From assembly GCA_937859855.1 (NCBI GenBank), contig CALMAR010000197.1:1-12933 (forward strand): a DNA stretch of 12,933 nt. Direction: 5' to 3'. The notes below the pieces were generated by a model, which saw nothing but the letters and a program-made list of their open reading frames with translations, was not told the origin of the DNA and ran no database searches. Shown piece after piece: positions 1 through 6,047 of this stretch. The position numbers and the translations under genes were made by a program. The stretch is from an uncultured Kineosporia sp. (lineage in GTDB: Bacteria > Actinomycetota > Actinomycetes > Actinomycetales > Kineosporiaceae). Each line of letters begins with the position of its first letter. Within the stretch, counting starts at the first letter, position 1.

Positions 1-42
1 GAACGGCACTACGGCGAGGCGTTCGACAGGCTTTCCGTATGA
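1..42 (+). CDS. C-terminal end of an upstream phage ORF (partial)
   Basis: Frame 1 reads thirteen codons (ERHYGEAFDRLSV) and then TGA at 40-42. Third codon positions are mostly G/C, as expected for real coding sequence here. The next ORF continues in the same frame directly after the stop (GTG at 43). This is either the end of a separate gene with immediate stop-start coupling, or the first part of the tail-assembly chaperone, cut from its second half by an in-frame TGA. Too little is visible to name the product. Confidence 0.45.
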   Translation, partial: ERHYGEAFDRLSV

Positions 43-210
43 GTGTTGTCCGGTGCGGTGGTCTACTTGATGGGCCGTCGGCAGCGTCCGGGGTGGGGAT
101 GGGCGGACGTCGGCGCGCTGCGGGTGCGTGACCTCGAGGGCATGTTCGAGCCGGAACCGGACGACGTAGACCCGACCGACCCGGACAGCCCGGCGGGAAA
201 AGACGGCTAG
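43..210 (+). CDS. Tail-assembly chaperone, 0-frame product (gpG-like)
   Basis: A 55-codon ORF from GTG 43 (alternative ATG 70) to TAG 208-210. It begins with a hydrophobic stretch, then a basic/Trp segment (GRRQRPGWGWADV), and ends with a very acidic Asp/Pro-rich tail (PEPDDVDPTDPDSP), common at the end of the first chaperone of actinophages. It lies directly before the tape measure gene, the standard place for lambda G/GT-type chaperones, which bind the tape measure during tail assembly. The start is uncertain because frame 1 is also open upstream of the TGA at 40-42, so the true protein may begin outside the window. The assignment rests mainly on position and on the slippery site near its 3' end. 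Confidence 0.6.
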   Translation: MLSGAVVYLMGRRQRPGWGWADVGALRVRDLEGMFEPEPDDVDPTDPDSPAGKDG

Positions 211-347
211 CAGCCGAGGAGCGCGCCCGTGAGATGGCCGTGCTGGCGGCCGTCCTGCACCTCCAGCCGAGCGAGTATCGGGCGCTGAGCTGGCGGGAAC
301 GCAACGCGCTGATCCGGGTGGCGAATGAGATCCGTAAGCGCAGATGA
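43..347 (+). CDS. Tail-assembly chaperone, -1 frameshift product (gpGT-like)
   Basis: If ribosomes slip back one base at GGGAAAA (195-201), reading continues from 201 as RRLAAEERAREMAVL and on through the motif ALSWRERNALIRVANEIRKRR, stopping at TGA 345-347, 12 bases before the tape measure ATG. The -1 frame is open from 132 to 347. Its C-terminal Trp-Arg-Glu-Arg-x-Ala pattern and basic end resemble the T domains of actinophage GT chaperones. The long isoform, made at low level, recruits tail-tube subunits to the tape measure in the lambda model. An independent start at ATG 234 (GAGGAG at 215-220, 13 nt away) is a weaker alternative that would give a 37-aa protein. Confidence 0.65.
195..201 (+). 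promoter_or_regulatory. Programmed -1 ribosomal frameshift site
   Basis: GGGAAAA is read in the zero frame as gcG GGA AAA, exactly the X XXY YYZ phase required for -1 slippage. It lies seven bases before the zero-frame stop at 208-210. GGGAAAA is a known slippery heptamer in actinophage tail chaperone genes, and this gene occupies the conserved pre-tape-measure position. Confidence 0.75.
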
Positions 348-359
348 CGACACCATGAC

Positions 360-2393
360 ATGGCCGGTGCCGCAATCAAGATCGCCATTCTGGCGAACGC
401 CGCGCAGGCCCGTTCGGAGCTGTCCGGCGTCACCTCCGAGGCCGAGCGGATGCGCGGTGGTTTCTCCCGCGTCGGCGGTCTGCTGAAGGCTGGTCTGTTC
501 GCCGCCGGTGCGGCCGGGATCGCCGGTCTGGCACTGGCCACGAAATCGGCCGTGGGCGATGCGCTGTCGTACGAGCAGGCGCAGAAGAAGGCGCAGGCCG
601 CGCTGAAGTCCGCCGACTCCACCGCCGGGCAGTCGCTGGCCACGCTGAAGAGCCGGGCCGCGTCGATCGAAACCCTGACCGGTGCCCAGCAGGACGAGAA
701 CGACGTGCTCAACGCTCAGTCACGGTTGCTGCGGGCGCACATCAGCGACTCCAAGAACTTCGACGCCGCCACCCTGGCATCGGCGAACGTGGCCGCCGCG
801 AACGGGCAGAGCATCGACGCCGCATCCAAGGTGATCACGAAAGCTCTGGCGGATCCGACCAAGGCGACCGCCGTCCTGAAGCGGTCCAACATCATCCTCA
901 CCGAGGCGCAGCAGAAACAGATCGACACCGCCGTCAAGCAGGGCGACACCGCCAAGGCTCAGTCACTGGTGCTCGGCGAGGTCAACCGGCAGCTCGGCGG
1001 GCAGGCCGCCGCGCAGGGCAAGGGCGTGCAGGCGCAGTGGTCGAACATCATCGACACGTTGCAGGACGCCGGGCGCGATCTTGCCGTGAAGGTGCTGCCG
1101 CTGATCGCCTCGGCGCTGGCCGCGCTGCCCGGAATCATCGACAAGATCAAGCCCGTCGTCTCGCACATCTTCGACGGCTTCATGGCCACGCTGCCCACGA
1201 TCCAAGCCGGTATCGGGGTGCTGGTCACCCTGTTCGGCAACCCCGTGTTTCAGGCGTTCGCCGCTGGCGTGGCTGCGATCGCTGCCGCGATGGCGGCCTA
1301 CTCCATCGCGCAGTCGATCGCCACGGGTGTCACCACCGCTTACGCCGCCGCGCAAGGCGTGCTCAACGCGGTGATGGCCGCCAACCCGATTGCCATCATC
1401 GTGCTGCTGATCATCGGTCTAGTTGCTGCGCTGGTGGTCGCTTATCAGCGAAGCGAAACCTTCAGGGAGATAGTCCAAACCGGATGGGCCGCGATCCAGG
1501 CCGCCGTATCGGCTGCGGTGTCGTTCATCGTCGCGGTGGCTACCGGGTTGTGGTCGATCCTGACCGCCGGATGGAACGCCGCCAAGGCCGTCGGCGAGGC
1601 CGTGTGGAAAGCCATTCAGGCCGTGGTGTCCGTGGTGGTCGCCGCAATCACCGCCTACATCAACGCCTATCGCGCCGTCGTGGTCGCGGTCTGGGACGCG
1701 ATCAAGGCCGCCGCGACCGCCGTATGGAACGCGATCAAAGCCGTCGTCTCGCTGGTGCTCGGCGGGATCACCGCCGAGATCAACGCCTACAAGGCCGTGG
1801 CATCCGCGATCTGGTCCGCGATCTCCTCGGCCGCATCGACGGCATGGAACGCGATCAAGGCCGTTGTCTCGGCCGCCGTCGCCACGCTGGTCGACAAGGT
1901 CGGCGAGATCAAGTCCAAGATCACGTCGGCGCTGTCGGGTGCCGGGTCGCTCCTGGTCGACGCCGGGCGGCAGGTCGTGCAGGGCCTGATCAACGGCATT
2001 CAAGCGATGTTCGGCGCGCTGGCCGCCAAGGCGCGGGAGCTGGCGGACAGCGTGAAAAACGCGGTATCCGGTGCGCTGCACATCGGTAGCCCGTCGCGGG
2101 TGATGGTCGAGATCGGCCGCAACGTGGTGCGCGGGCTGGCCGTGGGGATGAGCGACACCGCCACCGTGCAGGCCGCCTCACAGAAGCTGTCAGACGCCAT
2201 CACCAGCGCGGTCAGCCCGTCCCTGGCACTGGACGTGACCGGCTCTGCCGCAGGCGCTTACAGCGGCTCTCAGACGCTACGGATCGACGTGACCGGCACC
2301 GGCAGCGAGGCCGACGCCGGGCGGCAGATCGTGCAGGCACTCGCCGCCTACACCCGGTTGAACGGTCCGGCCCGGATCGAGGTCGCCGCCTGA
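360..2393 (+). CDS. Phage tape measure protein
   Basis: A 677-aa protein that spans the tail lumen and sets tail length. The order of parts is: an Ala-rich helical N-terminus, a hydrophobic segment at about 40-60, a long Ala/Gln/Lys helical region, hydrophobic segments at about 296-322 and 342-363 (the latter IAIIVLLIIGLVAALVVAY), a 40-residue repeat region at 415-520 with regular Trp spacing, and a C-terminal segment with HIGSPSRVMVEIGRNVVRGL (574 onward), characteristic of phage tape measure proteins. The start ATG 360 lies 12 bases after the frameshifted chaperone stop and has no strong Shine-Dalgarno, suggesting coupling. The stop overlaps the next ATG (TGATG). No lysozyme or peptidase domain is recognisable. 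At 677 aa it is on the short side for actinophages, implying a fairly short tail. Confidence 0.93.
   Translation: MAGAAIKIAILANAAQARSELSGVTSEAERMRGGFSRVGGLLKAGLFAAGAAGIAGLALATKSAVGDALSYEQAQKKAQAALKSADSTAGQSLATLKSRAASIETLTGAQQDENDVLNAQSRLLRAHISDSKNFDAATLASANVAAANGQSIDAASKVITKALADPTKATAVLKRSNIILTEAQQKQIDTAVKQGDTAKAQSLVLGEVNRQLGGQAAAQGKGVQAQWSNIIDTLQDAGRDLAVKVLPLIASALAALPGIIDKIKPVVSHIFDGFMATLPTIQAGIGVLVTLFGNPVFQAFAAGVAAIAAAMAAYSIAQSIATGVTTAYAAAQGVLNAVMAANPIAIIVLLIIGLVAALVVAYQRSETFREIVQTGWAAIQAAVSAAVSFIVAVATGLWSILTAGWNAAKAVGEAVWKAIQAVVSVVVAAITAYINAYRAVVVAVWDAIKAAATAVWNAIKAVVSLVLGGITAEINAYKAVASAIWSAISSAASTAWNAIKAVVSAAVATLVDKVGEIKSKITSALSGAGSLLVDAGRQVVQGLINGIQAMFGALAAKARELADSVKNAVSGALHIGSPSRVMVEIGRNVVRGLAVGMSDTATVQAASQKLSDAITSAVSPSLALDVTGSAAGAYSGSQTLRIDVTGTGSEADAGRQIVQALAAYTRLNGPARIEVAA
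1602..1916 (+). repeat. 120-bp tandem repeat inside the tape measure gene
   Basis: Units start at 1602, 1722 and 1842, exactly 120 bp (40 codons) apart. They read VWKAIQAVVS, VWNAIKAVVS and AWNAIKAVVS, followed in the first two units by similar ITAYINAYRAV / ITAEINAYKAV stretches. The third copy diverges after about 12 codons. Trp residues fall at 416, 445, 456, 485 and 496, alternating 29 and 11 residues. Repeated helical units with regular aromatics are typical of tape measure proteins. Confidence 0.8.
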
Positions 2394-3556
2394 TGGCTGG
2401 CCTCACCCGTGGCGGGCTGTTCGAGGTCGATCAACTCGATATCGCCGTGGTCGATCGTGGATTCATCCTCGGTGTCTCCACCCTCGGCACCACGATCGGC
2501 GCGGAGTCCACGCACCGGCTGGACGTGGCCGACCAGCTCACCAGCCTCGAGATCAGCCACCCGCGCAAGGTCGACTCGGACCTGTTCATCACCACCGACA
2601 CCGCCACCCTGACGATGCGGGCGCTGTTCGAGGACGCACCCGACCTGCTGCGCGACAAGACGATCATCGTGTCCTACGCGGGCATGCATGAGCTGTTCCG
2701 GGGCTCGGTGATCGCGGCCTCCCGCTCGGTCGATCTCGACACCACTACACCCGGTTACCGGAAATGGTCGGTGTCACTGACAGCGACCACCGCGCAGGAG
2801 CGCTCGGTGCGCTACCGGATTGAGGCACCCGACGCGCCCGAGGATGACGTCGCCTCGGCGCTGCTGACCCGGCTGCCCTACATCAGCGCGGTAGACGTCG
2901 CCGATGACGTGGCCGCCGTCGTGGCCGCTGCCCGGATCGCCGCCGGGCACGAGGACGCCATGACCGGCGCGGAGCTGATCACCCGCTGCGAGCGGATCAC
3001 GTCCACGCTGATCACCCCGGATCCGGCGCTGCCGTCCCGGCTGCGGATCACCAGTTACGACGACGGCCCGACGTGGACGCTGCGGGACGACCACGGACCC
3101 AGCTTCCGGGGGCTGTCGTTCAGCGAGAGCAAGGCCGCCGCGACGTCGGTCACGGTCGCCCCGATGTTCAAGCCGTCACCGGCCGAGGGCGACCCGGAAC
3201 TAGATGATCTCACGTACACGCGGACCCTGCCCGGCGCCATCCGCAACGACCAATCCGTGAGCCTGGACGTCCCGTTCGACGCCGACCAGCTCGAGGCCGC
3301 CGCGCAGCGGATGCCGATCAAGCGCGGTCAGCCCGAGTACGTGACCGGCGTGGCTCTGCCGTTCGACCCCCGGCTGGACTACTCCGCGCCACCGACACGG
3401 CTGGAGCTGTGGCTTGACGGACGACGCCGCGACGCCGCGATCATCGGCGTCAAGCACTCCATCACCGCGCACCCGCCGCGCTGGTCCGTTGCCCTGGACT
3501 GCGCGCCGATCTTCCTGCTGACACGAGAGTCGGATGCAGGAGTGAGCAGCGCGTGA
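2393..3556 (+). CDS. Minor tail protein (distal tail/baseplate type)
   Basis: A 387-aa protein whose ATG overlaps the tape measure stop (TGATG at 2391-2395), so translation is probably coupled. The first gene after the tape measure usually encodes the distal tail or a baseplate-hub protein linking tube to fibres. The sequence suits this: alternating beta-strand patterns, an early segment LEISHPRKVDSDLFITTDTA, and a middle region with WSVSLTATTAQERSVRYRIE. I see no enzymatic motif, no collagen repeats and no membrane segment. It does not clearly match the DUF5047 type that I can recall. The structural role is inferred from position; the exact family is not recognised. Confidence 0.75.
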   Translation: MAGLTRGGLFEVDQLDIAVVDRGFILGVSTLGTTIGAESTHRLDVADQLTSLEISHPRKVDSDLFITTDTATLTMRALFEDAPDLLRDKTIIVSYAGMHELFRGSVIAASRSVDLDTTTPGYRKWSVSLTATTAQERSVRYRIEAPDAPEDDVASALLTRLPYISAVDVADDVAAVVAAARIAAGHEDAMTGAELITRCERITSTLITPDPALPSRLRITSYDDGPTWTLRDDHGPSFRGLSFSESKAAATSVTVAPMFKPSPAEGDPELDDLTYTRTLPGAIRNDQSVSLDVPFDADQLEAAAQRMPIKRGQPEYVTGVALPFDPRLDYSAPPTRLELWLDGRRRDAAIIGVKHSITAHPPRWSVALDCAPIFLLTRESDAGVSSA

Positions 3557-4131
3557 GCTGGCGAACCTACGTGGACGGCGTGGATCCGTTCACCGCCGAC
3601 GACGTGCTGGACCTCCAGTCCCAAGCCGTCGTGCGGTTCCCCACCATCTCGGCGAGGACGGCCGCGATCACTGCGCCTATCGCCGGGCAACTCACCTGGA
3701 TCAGCGCAACCCAGACCATCGACCAGTGGGACGGCACCGCGTGGCGGGTGCTGAAGGGCACGCCGGTACGGGCCACGGTGTCCGGCACTGCGCCGACCAC
3801 CACCGACGCCAGCAGCGCCACCACGTTGACCGTCCTGTCGCTGCCTGCTGCCGGTACCTACCGGGTGCGTGGCCTGCTGCGCGCATCCGGTTCGTTCAAG
3901 CTCACCAGCGACGGCAGCGTGACCGGCTGGTGGGGCAACGTGCGCAACGGCACCGACGCCGCGCTGTTCGACAAGACATCCGCCGATGCCGTCATCGACA
4001 TCAGCGACGGCGCCAACCAGCTCACCGGCGAGATCGCCAGCACCACCGCCTCGAGCTGGAGCCTCTACTACTTCGCAGGCAGCGCCGTCCTCAACGCCGG
4101 ATCCGTGATCGAGCTGGAACGGGTGGCCTGA
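3553..4131 (+). CDS. Minor tail / receptor-binding-type protein
   Basis: A 192-aa protein starting at GTG 3553, which overlaps the preceding stop as GTGA. The N-terminal part (SWRTYVDGVDPFTADDVLDL, then RFPTISARTAAITAPIAGQ and QWDGTAWRVL) follows a pattern common in actinophage fibre and virion proteins: a short segment introducing a 'variable number of items' domain, then a T-A-R-x-A-A-I-x-x-P element and a D/W-x-G-x-x-W strand. The C-terminal half is a Ser/Thr/Gly-rich beta domain with GTYRVRGLLRASGSF and WSLYYFAGSAVL. It probably belongs to the tail tip or fibre; receptor binding is an inference. Confidence 0.65.
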   Translation: MSWRTYVDGVDPFTADDVLDLQSQAVVRFPTISARTAAITAPIAGQLTWISATQTIDQWDGTAWRVLKGTPVRATVSGTAPTTTDASSATTLTVLSLPAAGTYRVRGLLRASGSFKLTSDGSVTGWWGNVRNGTDAALFDKTSADAVIDISDGANQLTGEIASTTASSWSLYYFAGSAVLNAGSVIELERVA

Positions 4132-4133
4132 CC

Positions 4134-4448
4134 ATGTTGCAGATCGGGATGCAGCTTCCCCGGCTACGCCTGGCCTGGGCCAGCGGTGCCGAGCAAGCGT
4201 TCAGCATCGGATGGAAAGACTCCGACGGCGACGCACTCGATCTGACCGGCACCACGGTCCGGCTGGTCATCGACAACGCGGGCACCCCGGTCACGTTCAC
4301 CGCGTCCAACTCCACCGGCGGATTCAGCAACTGGACGGTCAGCGCCGCCCAGTCCTCGGCCGCCTACATCGGAAAGGCCGTCCGGCTCGAGTTCGTCATC
4401 GCCGGTAGCACCTACCTGATGGCGCAGGGCGAGGTGGCCGCAGCGTGA
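4134..4448 (+). CDS. Small beta-rich tail protein (BppU-N-like fold)
   Basis: A 104-aa protein from ATG 4134, two bases after the preceding stop; the same frame is open further upstream, but that stretch lies inside the previous gene. The central pattern WKDSDGDALDLTGTTVRLVID, followed by TGGFSNWTV and ending VRLEFVIAGSTYLMAQGEV, resembles the small Ig-like domain at the N-terminus of phage baseplate upper proteins ('D-x-D-G-x-x-x-D-L-T-G-x-T-V'). The stop overlaps the next GTG (GTGA at 4445-4448). It is probably an accessory component of the fibre assembly. The family comparison is from memory of the pattern, not a search. Confidence 0.6.
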   Translation: MLQIGMQLPRLRLAWASGAEQAFSIGWKDSDGDALDLTGTTVRLVIDNAGTPVTFTASNSTGGFSNWTVSAAQSSAAYIGKAVRLEFVIAGSTYLMAQGEVAAA

Positions 4449-4768
4449 GCGAGTACAGCCTGACCAGCGGCGCCGTCGCCACCGTCTACCGGCCGTCCAC
4501 GGCCAGCGTGACCGTGCTGGCGCAGGGCACCCCGATCAGCGGGATCAACGGCGAGGACGGCGCCGACGGCAAGACCGTCCGCTACGGCACCGGGGCACCC
4601 GCCGATGCGCTCGGCGCCGACGGCGATTTCTACATCTCCACCAGCTACCCGCCCACCCTCTACGGCCCGAAATCCGGCGGCACCTGGCCCGCCGGCGCCT
4701 CCATGATCGGGCCGCAGGGTCCGGCGGGCGCGGGTGGCGGACACCCCTACCTCCTGATGGGAGCCTGA
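4445..4768 (+). CDS. Tail fibre protein with short collagen-like segments
   Basis: A 107-aa protein from GTG 4445. It has two short Gly-X-Y runs: GINGEDGADG near residue 33 and GPQGPAGAGGG near the C-terminus. Between them is the pattern GADGDFYISTS...LYGPKSGGTWPAG, very common in phage fibre proteins beside collagen-like stretches. Such repeats usually trimerise. The protein ends soon after the second run, so it looks like a fibre stalk or connector without its own receptor-binding head; the next small proteins may supply that. It overlaps the preceding gene by four bases and is followed by a TTG-started gene. Confidence 0.7.
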   Translation: MSEYSLTSGAVATVYRPSTASVTVLAQGTPISGINGEDGADGKTVRYGTGAPADALGADGDFYISTSYPPTLYGPKSGGTWPAGASMIGPQGPAGAGGGHPYLLMGA

Positions 4769-4772
4769 CCCG

Positions 4773-5105
4773 TTGGCCACCTACCAGTCGCTGGGACAAG
4801 CCAACCCCGCCGCGACCACGAACACGACGCTCTACACCGCGTCCGCGCCCGCTGTCGGCTCAACGCTGGTCATCGTCAATCAGGGCAGCTCTGACGCCAC
4901 TGTGCGCGTCTGGAAACGACCGCTCGGCGCCGCCGTCGCAGCCTCTCAGGTGATCGTGTATGACCTCCTGCTGCGCGCTGCGGGCAGCAACGCCAACGCC
5001 GCCTATCTGACCATCGGGCTCAGCTTCCAGAACAGCGACGTCGTCACCGTGTGGGCGTCTACCGCCTCGGTCAGCTTCGTCCTCGAGGGAGTCGAGAGCC
5101 CGTGA
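4773..5105 (+). CDS. Small tail/virion protein of unknown fold
   Basis: A 110-aa protein starting at TTG 4773, four bases after the preceding stop, with GGGAG at 4759-4763 as ribosome binding site (9-nt spacing). The sequence has alternating hydrophobic strands and small residues (LYTASAPAVGSTLVIVNQ, then TVRVWKRPLGAAVAASQVIVYDLLL, then FVLEGVE), a compact beta domain like those in many small tail-tip proteins. No catalytic motif and no signal peptide. It sits between the collagen-like protein and the last phage gene and overlaps the latter by GTGA. A virion role is inferred from context. Confidence 0.6.
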   Translation: MATYQSLGQANPAATTNTTLYTASAPAVGSTLVIVNQGSSDATVRVWKRPLGAAVAASQVIVYDLLLRAAGSNANAAYLTIGLSFQNSDVVTVWASTASVSFVLEGVESP

Positions 5106-5542
5106 GCGCGACCCTGCCCGCTGCCAAATACCGCAGCAACAACGCCGCAACCATCCTGACCGCCAGCTACGCCTACAGCAGCGGTGGCGGACTGACCAGC
5201 GTCACCCTCACCCTCGGCACACCCGGCGCTGGCTACGCCTGCCTCGGCATGAGCTTCACCAGCTACATGTACGTGCCAGGTGGCGGCAGCAACATCTTCA
5301 GCAATCAAGCCACCCTGTACATCGGCGGCACCGCCGCCCACGCCGCGGGCGGTTACGGATGGACGGGCGGCACCACGCCGCCGGTCATGGCCACCGGTAA
5401 CGGCTCGTTCTTGCCCATCGCGGTCGGCTCCACCGACAGCATCACCGTGACCGTCAACCAGGTCACCAGCAGCGGCACCGCCTGCTACTTCTTCCAGGCT
5501 TGGGCGCAGGCGATCCTCGTGCCTATCGCATCGCTCGCCTAG
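5102..5542 (+). CDS. Last phage gene: Gly/Ser/Thr-rich putative tail protein
   Basis: A 146-aa protein from GTG 5102 (VSATLPAAKYRSNN), which overlaps the preceding stop as GTGA. An in-frame ATG at 5051 lies inside the previous gene and is less likely. The composition is rich in Gly, Ser, Thr and Tyr with many short strands (YAYSSGGGLTSVTLTLG, GSTDSITVTVNQVTSS), typical of fibre-tip beta domains. It contains two Cys and no membrane segment. It is the final + strand gene before the putative attachment junction; genes in that place are often fibre decorations or lysogenic-conversion genes, so a non-virion function is not excluded. Confidence 0.55.
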   Translation: MSATLPAAKYRSNNAATILTASYAYSSGGGLTSVTLTLGTPGAGYACLGMSFTSYMYVPGGGSNIFSNQATLYIGGTAAHAAGGYGWTGGTTPPVMATGNGSFLPIAVGSTDSITVTVNQVTSSGTACYFFQAWAQAILVPIASLA

Positions 5543-5625
5543 CCAATCCGGCAGGGTTCACCGACATCACCGCAGGTCAGGGCCATATCTCGAATACCGT
5601 GTTAACGTCTCTGGTGTCCCGCCAC
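5543..5625. other. Putative prophage attachment junction (attR-like)
   Basis: Between the last phage stop and the end of recognisable cpaF homology. On the minus strand the cpaF reading frame is normal through VFVARGG (to about 5618), then reads TPETLTRYSRYGPDLR and stops. This last stretch uses a rare TTA codon (5603-5605) and A/T-ending codons unlike the rest of the fragment. Around 5583-5610 the DNA is locally AT-richer and contains the palindrome GTTAAC (5601-5606). The partner site lies outside the window, so no repeat can be shown. Confidence 0.45.
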
Positions 5626-5911
5626 GAGCGACGAAAACCTTGCCCGGCTCATTGATCCAGATCTCCTCGACCGTCGGATCATCCAGAAGCGGTTGCAGCG
5701 CACCGAATCCCGCTACTTGATCGAGGACCCGCTTGACCGTGATCGCGGGATCGGTCAGAGGGGGCAACGCGCGCAGCAGAGATCTCTGGTCGTAAGCGGC
5801 GACGGCTCCCTCGACCAGTTGGCGAACCTTGTGATGATCCCGGCTAGGGTCAATCCCCTGGGCGCGGATTAGCTCCTTGACCTCACCGGAGACGATCGCG
5901 ACGGCGTCCAA
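5567..5911 (-). pseudogene. Truncated CpaF/TadA-type secretion ATPase (N-terminal fragment)
   Basis: The minus-strand frame encodes MDAVAIVSGEVKELIRAQGIDP...LVEGAVAAYDQRSL...VAGFGALQPLLDDPTVEEIWINEP and VFVARGG, the typical N-terminal domain of actinobacterial CpaF/TadA ATPases, which power assembly of Tad/Flp pili at the membrane. Full proteins are roughly 400 aa; here only about 100 codons remain and the whole ATPase core (Walker A, Walker B, His boxes) is missing. The frame is open up to a TTG at 5926, but TTG 5911 is the better start: AGGGGG lies about five bases before it and the product begins MDAVAIV, as in homologues. The 3' part was probably displaced by the prophage. A short stable product is possible but could not be an ATPase. 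Confidence 0.82.
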
Positions 5912-5966
5912 CCGCACCCCCTGCAATGATCTCTATCGGGACACAAGGTACGCACGGTACTAAACA

Positions 5967-5995
5967 TTGACGATTCATCGCTTTGGTTGTCCACA
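5967..5995 (+). promoter_or_regulatory. Possible promoter of the erm-like gene
   Basis: TTGACG at 5967-5972 is preceded by the AT-rich TAAACA and followed, 17 bases later, by TCCACA, a poor -10. An AT-rich block directly before the -35 is a feature of WhiB7-controlled resistance promoters in actinobacteria, including erm genes, so WhiB7 control is possible. The weak -10 keeps confidence low. Confidence 0.3.
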
Positions 5996-6003
5996 GGCGC
6001 TGC

Positions 6004-6030
6004 GGCCGGGAATAACACGCCGTCCCGGCC
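6004..6030 (+). promoter_or_regulatory. Stem-loop in the erm leader
   Basis: GGCCGGGA (6004-6011) pairs perfectly with TCCCGGCC (6023-6030), with an 11-nt loop. It ends 17 bases before the erm ATG and just before the GGAGG at 6042-6046. Its place in the 5' leader of a macrolide-resistance-type methylase suggests a role in attenuation or translation control, but no convincing leader peptide with a stalling motif is visible. Confidence 0.45.
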
Positions 6031-6047
6031 CTCGACATGATGGAGGC

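Larger units (their letters stand above)
1..5620 (+). mobile_element. Prophage right arm: tail module
   Basis: A continuous one-strand block of tail genes in the usual siphovirus order: frameshifted chaperone, tape measure, minor tail protein, small fibre-like proteins. Neighbouring genes overlap by 1-4 bases or are separated by a few bases. No capsid, portal, lysis or integrase gene is inside the window, so completeness cannot be judged; the left end lies outside. The right end is inferred from the last tail stop (5542) and the point where a convergent cpaF-type gene loses homology (about 5600-5620). It could be an intact lambda-ordered prophage whose tail genes sit at one attachment site, a decayed remnant, or a tail-derived particle. 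Confidence 0.8.

Noticed and set aside
1037..2089. 350-codon ORF overlapping the tape measure gene in another frame
   Set aside because: Arg/Gly/His-rich composition typical of an out-of-frame reading of high-GC coding sequence; the tape measure frame is clearly the real one.
3726..4133. Upstream extension of the 4134 gene to ATG 3726
   Set aside because: The extension is an Arg/His-rich shadow of the preceding tail gene; ATG 4134 lies two bases after that gene's stop.
1..5542. Contractile-tail or R-type tailocin
   Set aside because: No sheath, baseplate wedge or spike gene is seen; the order fits a non-contractile siphovirus tail. A flexible tailocin cannot be excluded without the left part.
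5967..6047. N-terminal extension of Erm from TTG 5967
   Set aside because: The 27 extra codons show no family similarity, cross the leader hairpin and include the putative -35; ATG 6048 gives the expected N-terminus.
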